Shown piece after piece: positions 41,441-53,099 of a DNA stretch of 64,000 nt; the first letter of the stretch is position 1; the number at the start of each line of letters is the position of its first letter. The stretch comes from Coenobita brevimanus. Its lineage: Eukaryota > Arthropoda > Malacostraca > Decapoda > Coenobitidae. The stretch is from positions 38,651,159 to 38,715,158 of the forward strand of contig CM064715.1 of the NCBI GenBank assembly GCA_032717465.1, read 5' to 3'. The notes beneath the pieces are model-generated. The model did not search any database and was not told the origin of the DNA. It saw only the letters and a program-made list of their open reading frames with translations. Made by a program: the position numbers and the translations under genes.

Positions 41441-41834
41441 GCCTGGCCTTACTAAATTTGTAATCAGAAACTGACATTGTTGAAGGGTACTAGCCGCCAT
41501 GTTAATTTCTTCTGTAAGATAACCATTTTCTTATATCCTTCCTTCTACCTCCTGACCAATTGTATTTGAGGGGAAAGCTCTCATAATGAAGGCGTTAGAA
41601 ACAACCATTATTAATTCTGTCCACTGAGAAACGTGTCCCCCCAAAAAAAAACAAAAAAAACAAAACAATATAGCGTTAGTTACAAATAAAACACGAATGG
41701 TCCTTGGGATGAGATAGTTAATTTCCCTTTTTTTTTTTTTTTTTTTGCGCTAACATAAGGTGCGCATCACCATTCATCAAAGTTCAGTAAGACTAGGTCA
41801 GGGTCATATTGCTTCACGCATAGGCTAAGTTCAT
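41441..41834. other. No gene; homopolymer runs and a degenerate dispersed-repeat copy
   Basis: Contains an A-rich block at 41640-41670 and a T-run at 41729-41746. A weak GATTTTATTCA-family copy is suggested near 41560-41720. Confidence 0.4.
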
Positions 41835-41837
41835 AAG

Positions 41838-41881
<44 letters not shown>
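41838..41881 (+). repeat. (GA)n microsatellite
   Basis: A clean AG run of about 43 bp. Confidence 0.95.
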
Positions 41882-41883
<2 letters not shown>

Positions 41884-42099
41884 AGTAACCTTGTGTAGGG
41901 AAAACGAGGTATCCTGATATAATAAACACTTCATTGTATTTCGCTCACTGTACCATTTTTTACAATAAAAGCTCCTCCTGCTAAGTACCCTGTTAAAAAA
42001 TGGACAAGGTAAAGGACACCACTGACAGCCGCACCAAGCCCAGCGACATTGTAAAGGAAAAGTAATTATTTATAGAGTAGGGAAGACTCCCGTGAGTCA

Positions 42100-42960
42100 C
42101 ATCATGGCTAAACCCTGGTCTGAACAAAGGTCTCCCACGATGTAAAATTTTCTCGTTCTTACGTAAAAATATGTGTTTCCCCACCCCCAAGTGGCTTCCA
42201 CCCCCCTCCCCCCACCCCACCCCGAGGGCAGCTGAGTTCCATCCTGCCTATAATCTGGTCCGAGAGAAAGTCAACGACTGTGCAAAATTTAGTGGTCTTC
42301 TTCAAAAAGTTTTGACTATGCATAACGGATTTAGCTGGACCCCTCGGGACTGCCGCCTTTTTTGGGAGAGGCCCTTCCTAGGCGCCCGACTTTGCCTAAA
42401 ATCTGCTCTGAGTGAAGGTCGGCATCCGCAAAATTTTCATACATCTAAGTAAAATACAATGGCCGATTGACCGTGCATGAAGGCCTCGGGATATCCAGAA
42501 GCCGCCTTCCCCCTGTGAGAGGCGACCCTCAGGGTCCCATTCTGCCTAAACTCTATCTTAAGTTAAAGTTTACCATCTTGCAAAATTGCGTCCTCATGTA
42601 AAACATGCGGTTATGCATAAATGACCTCCCCACAATGTCCAGGGGCCACCCCTTCTGTCCCGTGGGGGTGTTCTTGTGTGTCCCACCTAACCTATTGTAA
42701 ATCTGACCTGGGTCCTAAGTAAAAAAACTAAGGCCACGATAACGCCTTTGGCTCAGATCCCTGGGAGGTGCTACCCCTTGGCTATTCTCTGGCTTCCCAA
42801 GCTGCCCAAAGTCAGGTCCGCGTGAAGGTCTACAACTGCACAATTTCGTGATATAGATGTGCATTAACGACTTTGGCCAGGATCCACGGACACCACACCT
42901 TCCATGGATGCGACCCTCAGGGGCCCCACTCTTTCTAATACTTGGCTTTAATACTTGCCA
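42100..42960 (+). repeat. ~140-bp tandem family, about six units
   Basis: Each unit follows the order CCTGCCTAAA, TCTGGTCCGAGTGAAGGTC-like, ACTGTGCAAAATTT, a GTGATCTACATGTAAAAC-like stretch, TATGCATAACGACTTTGGC, and a GC-rich block such as GAGGCGACCCTCAGGG. Unit starts lie near 42110, 42249, 42397, 42547, 42692 and 42806. The family also occurs at 10.4-10.7, 12.8-13.4 (both reversed) and 58.9-59.4 kb. The last unit runs into an (AT)n tract. Confidence 0.7.
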
Positions 42961-42973
42961 CTTAAAAAGAAAA

Positions 42974-43485
<512 letters not shown>

Positions 43486-43489
43486 CAGC

Positions 43490-43610
43490 AGATTTTTTTA
43501 TAACCCCTACTCTGTGAGAGGCCTTTCCTTAACTGAATGTTTCGTCAAACGGTAACAAGAGCATAATATGAAAGGAGTCATCTTGCTGATGAGGTTAACA
43601 CTCTACCCCA
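43490..43610 (-). repeat. GATTTTATTCA-family copy (minus)
   Basis: On the plus strand, ACCCCTACTCTGTGAGAGGC, TTAACTGAATGTTTCGTCAA and a TGATGAGGTTAA end give the reversed family order. Confidence 0.5.
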
Positions 43611-43674
43611 GCAGAACCACAAGGAATATAAAGCTTAGGAAAGCAAGCTAAGTTTTCCTTTTCTTTGTATGTGT

Positions 43675-43676
<2 letters not shown>

Positions 43677-43767
<91 letters not shown>
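43677..43767 (+). repeat. (GT)n microsatellite, ~90 bp
   Basis: A pure GT run with further GTGTGTG words to 43840. Confidence 0.95.
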
Positions 43768-43768
<1 letters not shown>

Positions 43769-43859
43769 CTATAGTGTTATTGCGTTAGTGAGTGTCAGTG
43801 TTGCTTTTGTTGGTGTGTGTGACTGAGTGCGTTGTGTGTATGTTGTTATACAGTACATA

Positions 43860-44508
43860 AATGTTACCGGCATTGTGTGAAACTAAGGTATCGTATAGAA
43901 TACCTACTGTAGGTATTTTATAGAATGTCCAGCATTTTTTGGCAAAGTATGAAATAAACTTATTTCATTCTGACATGATAAACTTTACCTAGTGATTTTA
44001 ATAGAGTGCCATGGTGTTGTATGGAATGTCCAGCATTTTTTTTTTTTTGGCAAAATATAATATAATAGACAACAGGGGGTTAGGCTGGGATAATCTAGGT
44101 TAAGTTTAAGTTAGGTTAGGCTAGATTAGGTCAGGTGAGGTTACGTTAGGTTAATTTAGAAGATTACTAAGTTGTGTTAAGCGTTTATCTAAATTAACCT
44201 AACCTAACCTAACCTTACTAACCTAGTCTAATCTAACCCGAACTTAACCTAGATTATCCCAACCTAACCTAACTGCGGCCTAAATTAACCTAACGTAAAT
44301 GAAGTGATTGATTTCACAGTTTGCCCGTTGGCTGCAGTTTGGTCGTTTCACACGTTGCCTAAAACAAAGTCGGTACTCAACAGAATACCTTGGAAATTTG
44401 TAGCCTACAGATGATTTTATTTTATGCCTTGGGTTGAAGTTTTAGGCATTCAATAGAATATCTAGACGTTCTATACGATGACGGGTTTCCCACTTTGCCG
44501 GTAACATA
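43860..44508. mobile_element. Foldback/MITE-like element with TTAGG-rich inner palindrome
   Basis: The outer ends are inverted repeats: ATGTTACCGGCATTGTGTGA with AAC and GGTATCGTATAGAA on the left, and the reverse complement of TTCTATACGATGACGGGTTT with CCCACTTTGCCGGTAACAT on the right. The centre has a second, cleaner inverted repeat of about 80 bp (44085-44167 against 44190-44275). On the left AATGTCCAGCATTTTTT occurs twice (43926 and 44024). No coding sequence is present, as expected of a non-autonomous DNA element. No certain target duplication was found. Confidence 0.65.
44083..44278. repeat. Palindrome of TTAGG/CCTAA-type sequence
   Basis: The left arm GGGATAATCTAGGTTAAGTT ... ACGTTAGGTTAATTTAG pairs with the right arm CTAAATTAACCTAACCTAAC ... 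TTAACCTAGATTATCCC. The loop is about 25 bases. The right arm includes AACCTAACCTAACCTAACC (about 44194-44213), nearly four perfect arthropod telomere units. The transcript or single strand could form a long hairpin. Confidence 0.85.
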
Positions 44509-44800
44509 TACAATACCCTATACCTGCTGCTGCTGATTCGTCTCGTGTAAGGTCCATTTAGTTTTCAGATAATAAGAACCGGTATCATAGATATGTGTGT
44601 CCATATATTCCATCCCGTTTCGCATATGTTGAATGCAACCGATGCACAGTTGTTTGTGCTTCTTTTCAAATATCAAATACTGATAATTTCCTACATAATT
44701 ATGTTTATGGTGTGATTGCTTTATAATTTTTACTACACAAGGGATGGGAGCTTGGAGTAGACAGCGGTGAAGGGAATTAGAAATGGATTATGAGATCCTG
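44509..44800. other. No gene recognised
   Basis: Unique-looking AT-rich sequence. Confidence 0.4.
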
Positions 44801-45075
44801 GATCATCTCTGAGGTTAGGAGAGTCTCTTTCAGTCTGAATAATATCAGTGAGTGGGAGGCAGAATGAAATTTTAAAAGATTCCATCGTATTGAACTGAGC
44901 AGTAACAATTGCCTGAAGTCATTTACATTACATAAACGTAAATCTGAATAAAACTGTAGAGCATGAAGAAGAAGAATTCAAAATATTCCATAATAATGAA
45001 CGAGGTAATAGAAACAGTACTGGGCCAGACTAAAGTGGATATAAATATGTCATCATACTGAACGGGTTAATGGAC
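44800..45075. repeat. Diverged GATTTTATTCA-family copies (minus)
   Basis: Plus-strand text such as GAGAGTCTCTTTCAGTCTGA, CATCGTATTGAACTGAGC and GTCATCATACTGAACGGGTT has the family's reversed ends, but with a poor core. Confidence 0.4.
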
Positions 45076-45264
45076 GTATAGTCCAAGCAAAACTTTAACA
45101 AAAACAGTGAAAACTCGTCCTTATGATAATTATTGCCGGTTGAGTCTTCAGAAAGGAAGGAATAAGTAGAAATGGTACAAAATTAAAATAAAATGAAAGA
45201 ATCAGACAGAGAAAGAAAACATGCCTTGCTGAGAATTAAGTGGGCAATAAAAGTCACAGTGCAG

Positions 45265-46480
45265 TGGAAGACATTGCCACACCTCACGCACACCTCACAC
45301 TGCCACACCACACACTTCCACGCCACACACTACCACGCCACACTGCCACACCACACGCCGCCACACCACAAACTGCCACACTATATATTACCACACCACC
45401 ACTGCCATTACATACTGCCACACCACACTGACACATCACACACTTCCACACCACACATCACCACATACCGTCACACCACACACTGTCACACTACACACTA
45501 CTACACCACATACCGCCACACTGCACACTACCGCACCACATACTGTCACATCATACACCGTCACACCACACACTGTCACACCACACACTGTCACACCACA
45601 CACTACCACGTCATACACTGTCACATCACACACTACCAAACCATACACTGTCACACTTTACACCATCACACCACACTTTACTACACCACACACTGCCACA
45701 TCACACTACCATTCCACACTGCCACATCACACTGTCACACCACGTTCTGTCACATCACACATTACCACACCACACAATGCCACCACATACTGCCACACCA
45801 CCCTGATACACCACACACTGTCACACCACACATTGCTACACCACACACTGTCACACAACACACTGTCACACCACACAGTAGCACACCACATACTACCGCA
45901 CCATACGCTATCACATCGTGCTTTACCACACCTTATAATGCCACACTACACAGTACCACACATATTCAAACCACCCACTATACTACACAATATCCCACCC
46001 TGCTACCACACCACACCACACTATATCACGCTACCACACCACACACCAGCTCTTCACACATGGCCACAAAAACCAATCCAACACTCACTTCTGAAACACA
46101 CACAACCGCACCGCACACCACTACAACACCTCGTAGTACCACACCACACATTGCCACTCCATATAATGTCTTACTACACACTACCACACCATACACCCTT
46201 ACACCACACAAGGCCATCCATCGCTCATCCATATCACACAGTACTTCACCACACGTTACCATAACACACACTGCCAAACCACACAGAACCACACCATACA
46301 TTGCCACACTATACAGTTTCACACCACACTTTACCACACCTCACATTACTGCATCAAATAGTATCACACCTTGCATCTCCACCCCACAAAGTGCCACATC
46401 ACACAGTCACCCCTCACACTACCGCACCTCACACTACCGCACCGCACACTACCGCACCGCACACTACCACATTTCCCGTC
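45265..46480 (+). repeat. 15-bp minisatellite (CACACTGCCACACCA)
   Basis: About 75-80 units of CACACTGTCACACCA and variants (TTACCACACCACACA and so on). Because 15 is a multiple of three, long open frames exist in several frames and on both strands. The longest is a 460-codon Thr/His-rich frame (45193-46575). The changing register, five-residue period and lack of flanking coding signal argue against a real protein. Confidence 0.85.
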
Positions 46481-46676
46481 AACTAGTAGAACCAGACTTT
46501 CCTAGCGCCTTGTTCAATGACCGATTACCTGTGGACATAAATGGGAAAATAATTAGCAGGGAATATACTGGCTGATACTGAAAGGTACGATGGTAAAAGG
46601 TATGAAGAGACTGAAATATGGATGGACATCAAGTAAAGAGGAAAAGGAATGAAGAATATATGTTTAATACAACTAG

Positions 46677-46679
<3 letters not shown>

Positions 46680-46740
<61 letters not shown>
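46680..46740 (+). repeat. (CA)n microsatellite
   Basis: A pure CA run of about 60 bp. Confidence 0.95.
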
Positions 46741-46742
<2 letters not shown>

Positions 46743-46827
46743 CACTATCAACTCAGTGAAAAAAATGAAGAAAAAAAGAGTAGAAAACAAAGGAGACAAA
46801 CGAAGAGAAAGCAGAACCTGGGAAATA

Positions 46828-46885
46828 ATTTTTTTTTTTTTTTTTTATGTGTCCGACTCTGGGCAAAGGCTTCAGGGCCTATATC
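46828..46885 (-). mobile_element. 3' tail fragment of the second tRNA-derived SINE family
   Basis: A T-run (46828-46846) is followed by ATGTGTCCGACTCTGGGCAA and AGGCTTC. This matches the poly(A) end and last ~40 bp of the SINE at 31.73 kb. The rest of the SINE is missing. Confidence 0.65.
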
Positions 46886-47425
46886 TAATTGATACGATAA
46901 TATTCAAATAACAGGACTATCCTAACCCAGTCTTCTTATGATATTAAGAAAATGAGAGGAAACAGGAAGGACAGCACTGCAGAAAAGAACGACTGACTAC
47001 AAATTTACCACAGCCAATTTGAAGATGGATTCACTAACTTACAGTCAAGTCAGTATGGTAACTATGATTTTTTTTTTTCCAGGAAGGACATAGAAAGTTA
47101 TATAGCAAGACCACAATAACCAGCATGTTGACTCACAAATAAAATACTGTGTTATCAGTTTCTTGTCCCAGGTGATTTTTTTTTGGGGGGGAGGGAAGGG
47201 AGGTCGAGGAGAGGATAATCCAAAATCTGTCCACGTCTCTTCATCCTCCAACAAAAACAAACTAGAGCTATGAGAGGGTAAAAATGGTATATTTATGTGT
47301 TAATCTCACCTCCGAGCTGGTGTTTACCTACCTAACACACACTGTTAGACTATAAGCAGTAGATCCCAGCATCCTAATCTTCATCGGGGTGCAAATGTTA
47401 TTTCTTCAACACGATTTCACATTTC
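46886..47425. other. No gene recognised
   Basis: Contains T-runs near 47069 and 47176 and a G-run near 47184. Non-coding. Confidence 0.4.
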
Positions 47426-47429
47426 AAAA

Positions 47430-47500
47430 CTTCTTTCTTGCTATCTCCTGACGATTTCAGTCACATTAGGAGAGACGTTTCTACTGGAAGTTTAAATCAC
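47430..47500 (+). repeat. GATTTTATTCA-family copy
   Basis: TTCTTTCTTGCTATCTCCTG, ACGATTTCAGTCACATTAGG and AGAGACGTTTCTACTGG are in family order. Confidence 0.55.
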
Positions 47501-47775
47501 AGGTTGTTCACTACAACACGTCCCTCCTCATTTGAATATTATAGTCAGGAGGCACCGCGAGCATAATGATAAATAAATAAGCAAAAGTAATCGAAGTGAA
47601 GAGGCTAATATTGCCAATTTGTCCTTTCCCTCTAACTTCCTTTCTGATTAAAGCTTAATTTCCTCATCCTTGCACGGACATGAACATACCTATGGATTTT
47701 CATCACGATCCGCTAATTAGTATTATATCATGTTCGTCAGCCCGTAACATTTCACTACACGACGTAGGCCACTCC
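47501..47775. other. No gene recognised
   Basis: Unique-looking sequence. Confidence 0.4.
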
Positions 47776-47779
47776 CAGC

Positions 47780-48235
47780 TGTTTAGGAGGAAAAAGTCAA
47801 TACTCGTATACCCCTCCTGGCTGGCTTATGCCTCAGGTGGGGGAAGTGCTTTTAGGCTGACCAATGCTAATCATATCTTCTGGCATACTTGCACTAATCA
47901 AGGGGGTCTCAGGAGAGGTGGGGGATGAGGTGGCCTGGCCAACCTCCACCCCTCCTCTCAAGAGGTCACCACCACCTTTTCCAGCTGGGACTCTGGCTCA
48001 AGAGGTGGGATGAGGGGGCCTTGTCATCCTCCTCTGTTCCCTCCCTGTCCCTATCCCGAAGACCCATCATCCCTTTCATCTGGGGTTCTGGCCAAAGAGG
48101 AGGGGGGAGTGGTCTTTGACTTGTGCGAATAGACCCCTCTTGTGTGTCTGTATGTATGTAGCCCAGCCCTACTAGGTCGAAGCAGTACTCAAGCCTGCTC
48201 GCCACTGAAAGGTAGCACTTCTCAAGTAAGCAGGA
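47780..48235 (+). repeat. GC-rich segment with a degenerate ~100-bp duplication
   Basis: The order CCTCTCAAGAGGTCACCACC, CCAGCTGGGACTCTGGCTCA, AGAGGTGGGATGAGG recurs about 100 bp later as CCCGAAGACCCATCATCCC, TCTGGGGTTCTGGCCAAAG, AGGAGGGGGGAGTGG. Open frames on both strands lack domains. Confidence 0.5.
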
Positions 48236-48242
48236 AATAGAG

Positions 48243-48901
<659 letters not shown>

Positions 48902-48979
<78 letters not shown>
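48902..48979 (+). repeat. (AT)n microsatellite at the 5' side of the RTE-like LINE
   Basis: A pure TA run of about 78 bp. The LINE's 5' sequence begins just after it. Confidence 0.95.
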
Positions 48980-48982
<3 letters not shown>

Positions 48983-49229
48983 TGTATATGGCTAGTGAGG
49001 GAGTGATCGCCCTCTACCTACACAGATCAAAAGCCCTCGGGAGCAGGGGGGTGGTTGTTTTCTCAGGCAGAGGAACTCCTTGAGAGTGAAATGGCTGGGT
49101 AGCATGCCGGCACGTGACTGGCTACAGCATAGCTGGGTCTTTCGGGTGTGGGCAATCAGGCAAGTTAGCTGCCTACTGCGACTGCAACACAATGGCGAGG
49201 TGTTCAGGAAGTTAGCCAAAGAAACCTTG

Positions 49230-49448
49230 ATGGACTCTGAAAGAACAATAATGGCCCCCAGTCCCGTGCAGCCCTTAAATGGGCAGGGGGTGCTAAGAAT
49301 CTCACGGTTGCCTCAATTACAATCTAATTCCTTTGTCAATGCAAAAAATACAATTAAAATTGGTAACTGGAATGTGAGAACGCTAAATCATGATGGTAAA
49401 ATCGATGAGTTAGTGAAGGTTTTTCAAAATTACGGACTTGATATTTGA
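49230..49448 (+). pseudogene. N-terminal start of the RTE endonuclease, ending in TGA
   Basis: In the same frame as the large ORF downstream. The open frame begins at 49080, but the first plausible start codons are 49230 and 49251. It reads IKIGNWNVRTLNHDGKIDEL, the first APE-endonuclease motif with the catalytic asparagine, then ends at TGA (49446-49448). The text continues ALTETRL, the second motif with the catalytic glutamate. One base change would explain the stop, or it could be a sequencing error. Confidence 0.8.
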
Positions 49449-49484
49449 GCTCTGACAGAAACTAGATTAACTGGAGTCGATAAG

Positions 49485-52286
49485 TTGGATTTGGAGGATG
49501 GTATACGTTTATTGATATCTGGTCGACAGGACGGAATGCATTATCAGGGAGTAGGATTGTTGCTGGGTTGTAAGGCAAATAAGGCTTTATGTGAGTGGGA
49601 TCCTATAGATGAGCGATTGTTATACGCACGGTTTAAATCAAATCATGGCAACATCAGTCTGTTTGTGTGTTATGCACCTACTAATGATGCACTCGATGAA
49701 AGGAAAGACACATTTTATGAAAAGTTGCAAGAAGGAGTAGGAAGGGTACCTAGACATGATGTTTTGATCTGCGTTGGAGACTTTAATGCAGTAATGGGCT
49801 GTTCAAATGAGGGATTTGAGGCATGTATGGGTAAGATGGGAGTTGGTAGTAGGATGAGTGAAAACGGAGTGAGGTTTGGAGGCTTCTGTGTAGCAAATGA
49901 CTTAGTCATCGGGGGGACACTCTTTCAGCATTGCAATATACACAAGACAACTTGGGTGTCTCCGTGTGGAAAATATAAAAATCAGATTGATCACATCGCT
50001 ATCAGTAGGAGGCATAGAAGTTCTCTGCTAGATGTTCATGTTAAACGGGGAGCGGATATTGGTAGTGACCATCAACTCAGCATTGCAAAAATAAGGTTTA
50101 AACTTAAAAATCAGAAGAAGGAAAAATCTGGTGTTGGTAGATACGATATTGTTAAGCTTAGAAGGGAAGGAGAAGAAAAGGAGGAATTCAGATTAGAATG
50201 CAGAAATAGGTTTTTGGTGTTGGAAACGTTGGAAGAGGAGGAGAGAAGTGTAGATGAGATGTGGGAGGATGTGAACAAAGTTTTGCATGAGACTGCTGAA
50301 TGTACGATTGGAAGGAAAAATAGCTTCAGGAGAAAGAAATGGATATCAGAGGAAACGTGGGATATGATAAAAAAGAGAGGTGAGGCTAAATTGAGGAGTG
50401 AGATGCAATGCGTTGATGAACAAGAGATTGAATTAGCAAGAGCTGCGTACTGGAGTTTTAATTCAGAAGTAAGAAGTTTAGCTAGGAGAGATAAAAGAAG
50501 ATGTGTGGATGAAAAGGTTGCAGAGACTGAAATCTTAATAAACAAAAATGATGGACAGAGTCAAAGAATAGCATATGAATCGATTAGAGAACTGAGTGGT
50601 AATGCAGGTAAACGCAAGGAAATACCAGTTAGAGACAGGGAAGGAAATTTATTGACCAAAGATGGAGATATTAAAAATAGATGGAAAGAGCATTTTGAGA
50701 CAGTTCTTAATAGACCAATACCACCAGAAGAGGATATACCGTCTGCTCAGGAAGATTTAAATATAGAAACAGGAGAGTTGAGGCTTGCAGAAGTGGAGAA
50801 AGCAGTAAAACAGTTAAAGAATAATAAGGCACCAGGGGAGGATGGTTTATTTCCGGAAATGTTTAAAGTGGAGGGGGATAGATTAATAATGATCTTGACC
50901 AAGCTATTCAATAAGATATGGGTGACGGGGTTACTACCATCAGTTTGGAAGAATGGTGTAATTGTTAAAGTTCCGAAGAAGGGAGACCTGAGTGAATGTG
51001 GTAATTGGAGGGGAATCTCTTTGTCACCGATAGCTTTGAAAGTTTTCAGTAGAGTGTTGTTAAATAGGTTGGAGCCGGTGGTTGAGGGTATTCTGAGGGA
51101 TGAACAGGCTGGTTTTAGAAAGGGACGTGGTTGCAATGATAAGATCTTTATAGTTAGGCATTTGATGCAGCAAGTTAATGAAATGAGAGTACCGTTAAGT
51201 CTTTGTTTTGTTGATTTTGAAAAGGCTTTTGACAGTGTTTCGAGAGAGACTATGGGGAAGATCATGAGACATCATGGAATACCAGAGGAGTTTGTGAGGG
51301 TCATTATGAACATGCATGAGGACACATTTTGTAAAGTGATGGTTGATGGTTGTCTGAGTGATTCGTTTGAAGTCAAGTCCGGAGTAATTCAAGGTGGTGT
51401 TCTATCGCCTTTACTATTTATATTGGTCATTGATTACATTATGAAACGCGTTGGAACAGAAACCGGTGCAGGTATACTTTGGGGAGAGAACAGGAAACTT
51501 TTGGATTTAGATTATGCAGATGATATAGTTTTGATTTGTGATGGGCCAGAAGAGATGCAGAGAGTGTTGGACTGTTTGGTGAGTGAAGGTCGCAAGGTGG
51601 GTTTGGTTATTAATTGTGGAAAAACTGAAATAATCAATATGAATATGGAAAATGCGCAGGAATGTGTAATTGGAGGTATGGTTGTAAAGCAAGTTGATAG
51701 GTTTAAATATTTAGGTACTTATTTAGCCAAGGATGGTTCTTTGAACTTTGAATTCGAGGAAAGGTTAAAGAAGGCTAATCAGGCAATGGGAATGCTTAAA
51801 AATATTTGGAATAATAACAATTTCTCTGTGCATACAAAAATCAAACTTTATAAGGTAATGGTTAGGAGTATCTTAATTTATGGACACGAGTCTTGGTACA
51901 GCACAGTGACTATGGAAAATAAATTCTTGGTGTTTGAAAATAAAGCACTTAGAATATTAGGAGTTAAGTGGTGGGAAATGATACCAAATAGTAGAATTAG
52001 AGAAATAACGGGAGTGCAGCCGATCGATGAATATGTTAGATTCTCACGATGGAAGTGGCTAGGACATGTGTATAGGAGACAGGGAATAGTACGAGGTACA
52101 CCAGGGTGGGTGGCACTTGGTAGGAGAGGTAGAGGAAGGCCAAAAGAGACGTGGGTGAGGACAATGAGACGGGAAGCTGGAGATGAGTGTTGGGGAGATC
52201 TTGAGGAGTTAGCACAAGATAGGATGTGGTGGTGTGAGTTCATCGAGGCCCTATGCATCCCCGAGGGTGCCACAGGAAATGATTGA
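49485..52286 (+). CDS. RTE-like endonuclease/reverse transcriptase ORF (933 codons)
   Basis: Cuts target DNA and copies LINE RNA there. The APE endonuclease spans about residues 1-205: YAPTND near 65, VGDFNAVMG near 98, QIDHIAIS near 170 and the SDH triad near 193. A charged linker follows. The reverse transcriptase spans about 430-740: NNKAPGEDGLFPEMFK, VPKKGDLSECGNWRGISL, DEQAGFRKGRGCNDKIF, CFVDFEKAFDSVSRE, GVIQGGVLSPLLF near 631 and catalytic YADD at 677-680. The C-terminus has FSRWKWLGHVYRRQG and GRGRPKETWVRTMRREAG, the usual RTE-like C-terminal block. The true start lies upstream, since the first ~85 residues are cut off by the TGA at 49446. All catalytic residues seen are intact. The long minus-strand frames here are shadows. 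Confidence 0.9.
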   Translation: MDLEDGIRLLISGRQDGMHYQGVGLLLGCKANKALCEWDPIDERLLYARFKSNHGNISLFVCYAPTNDALDERKDTFYEKLQEGVGRVPRHDVLICVGDFNAVMGCSNEGFEACMGKMGVGSRMSENGVRFGGFCVANDLVIGGTLFQHCNIHKTTWVSPCGKYKNQIDHIAISRRHRSSLLDVHVKRGADIGSDHQLSIAKIRFKLKNQKKEKSGVGRYDIVKLRREGEEKEEFRLECRNRFLVLETLEEEERSVDEMWEDVNKVLHETAECTIGRKNSFRRKKWISEETWDMIKKRGEAKLRSEMQCVDEQEIELARAAYWSFNSEVRSLARRDKRRCVDEKVAETEILINKNDGQSQRIAYESIRELSGNAGKRKEIPVRDREGNLLTKDGDIKNRWKEHFETVLNRPIPPEEDIPSAQEDLNIETGELRLAEVEKAVKQLKNNKAPGEDGLFPEMFKVEGDRLIMILTKLFNKIWVTGLLPSVWKNGVIVKVPKKGDLSECGNWRGISLSPIALKVFSRVLLNRLEPVVEGILRDEQAGFRKGRGCNDKIFIVRHLMQQVNEMRVPLSLCFVDFEKAFDSVSRETMGKIMRHHGIPEEFVRVIMNMHEDTFCKVMVDGCLSDSFEVKSGVIQGGVLSPLLFILVIDYIMKRVGTETGAGILWGENRKLLDLDYADDIVLICDGPEEMQRVLDCLVSEGRKVGLVINCGKTEIINMNMENAQECVIGGMVVKQVDRFKYLGTYLAKDGSLNFEFEERLKKANQAMGMLKNIWNNNNFSVHTKIKLYKVMVRSILIYGHESWYSTVTMENKFLVFENKALRILGVKWWEMIPNSRIREITGVQPIDEYVRFSRWKWLGHVYRRQGIVRGTPGWVALGRRGRGRPKETWVRTMRREAGDECWGDLEELAQDRMWWCEFIEALCIPEGATGND

Positions 52287-52300
52287 TTGATTGATTGATA

Positions 52301-52850
52301 TGTATGTTTTCATCTACGGAAGACGTCTGGTTACGATACGGTTAGTGAAGGATATACGGGTACGTAACTCCTGCTTTCAGAAAAGTCCCTTATGTTGGAT
52401 GAAACAGTCCTGTGGTAATGTACAAGGAATATATATCAGGTCATCATAATGGTGGAGTTAAATGTATGTATTCTGAAAAAGAAAATGAGTACAGTGGACA
52501 CAGGCATAAAAAGAAAAATGTAGGTGGATGGTCTATGTATTTTCATTCTAATGGAGAAATGAAACAGATTATTCATGATTCGCAAATAACAAAGGAAGCC
52601 CAAGTAGATGAGCGTTTATATTTCATCGTAATGAATTAGCTTAGGTAAAGGTGACGAAGTGAAGCGAAAAACATAGGTATAAAGTTCCTAAGCTTCCACT
52701 GTAATACAGACATAAAACACAGAGTAATCTAGACTGGCCCTTAACATTCAGTATGCATGACTTCACCAAATGAACGAAGGATGTAGTCAGGTAATCCGTT
52801 AAAAAAAAACTGGCATAAAACTAGCACAAGGTTGGATAACAACTATTTCG
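52301..52850. other. No gene recognised
   Basis: A 75-codon frame (52412-52639) rich in Gly, His and Lys has no known domain and no supporting signals. Otherwise unique-looking. Confidence 0.4.
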
Positions 52851-52854
52851 TTAA

Positions 52855-53065
52855 TACTCATCTTGAAGCCCTGGAGTACTCAGGCCCGAGGCTAAGCTCA
52901 GTAATCCACATTATTTATTATTTAAACCGTAGGGGACCATCCTATGTCCCTGGCAGCGCTTACATGACAGAAATATCCCCCGTCACATCATCGATTTGAA
53001 CCATGACCGGTTAGCGCACGGTCTCATCTGACCCAAGACCTCTGTTTACCGTGCTAGAGATGGGG
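52855..53065 (-). mobile_element. Possible tRNA-derived SINE
   Basis: On the minus strand, CTCTAGCACGGTAAACAG lies near 53060 and a B-box-like GGTTCAAATCG near 53000, followed by a ~140-bp body with GCTGCCAGGGACATAGGATG. The A-box is weak. No second copy is present in the window, so the call rests on the B-box and size. Confidence 0.35.
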
Positions 53066-53099
53066 GGAAAAAAAAATCAGCTGTATTATTCTTAAATTC

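Larger units (their letters stand above)
48985..52300 (+). mobile_element. Nearly intact RTE-like LINE
   Basis: A short 5' leader (about 48985-49230) precedes one long coding region (endonuclease plus reverse transcriptase). The stop at 52284-52286 overlaps a (TTGA)n tail (52284-52300). The very short 3' untranslated region with a small tandem tail, single ORF and APE-type endonuclease at the N-terminus are all as expected for the RTE clade. Apart from one TGA stop the frame is open for about 3.2 kb, so this is the youngest-looking element in the window. Target duplication could not be fixed because the 5' flank is a microsatellite. Confidence 0.85.

Noticed and set aside
44194..44213. True telomere or chromosome end
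   Set aside because: Only about four CCTAA units occur, inside an inverted repeat with flanking unique sequence.
45193..46575. 460-codon Thr/His-rich open frame
   Set aside because: It is the translation of a 15-bp minisatellite that is open in several frames and on both strands.
50111..52273. Several minus-strand frames of 60-170 codons under the RTE-like LINE
   Set aside because: Shadows of the plus-strand coding sequence, with no independent motif.
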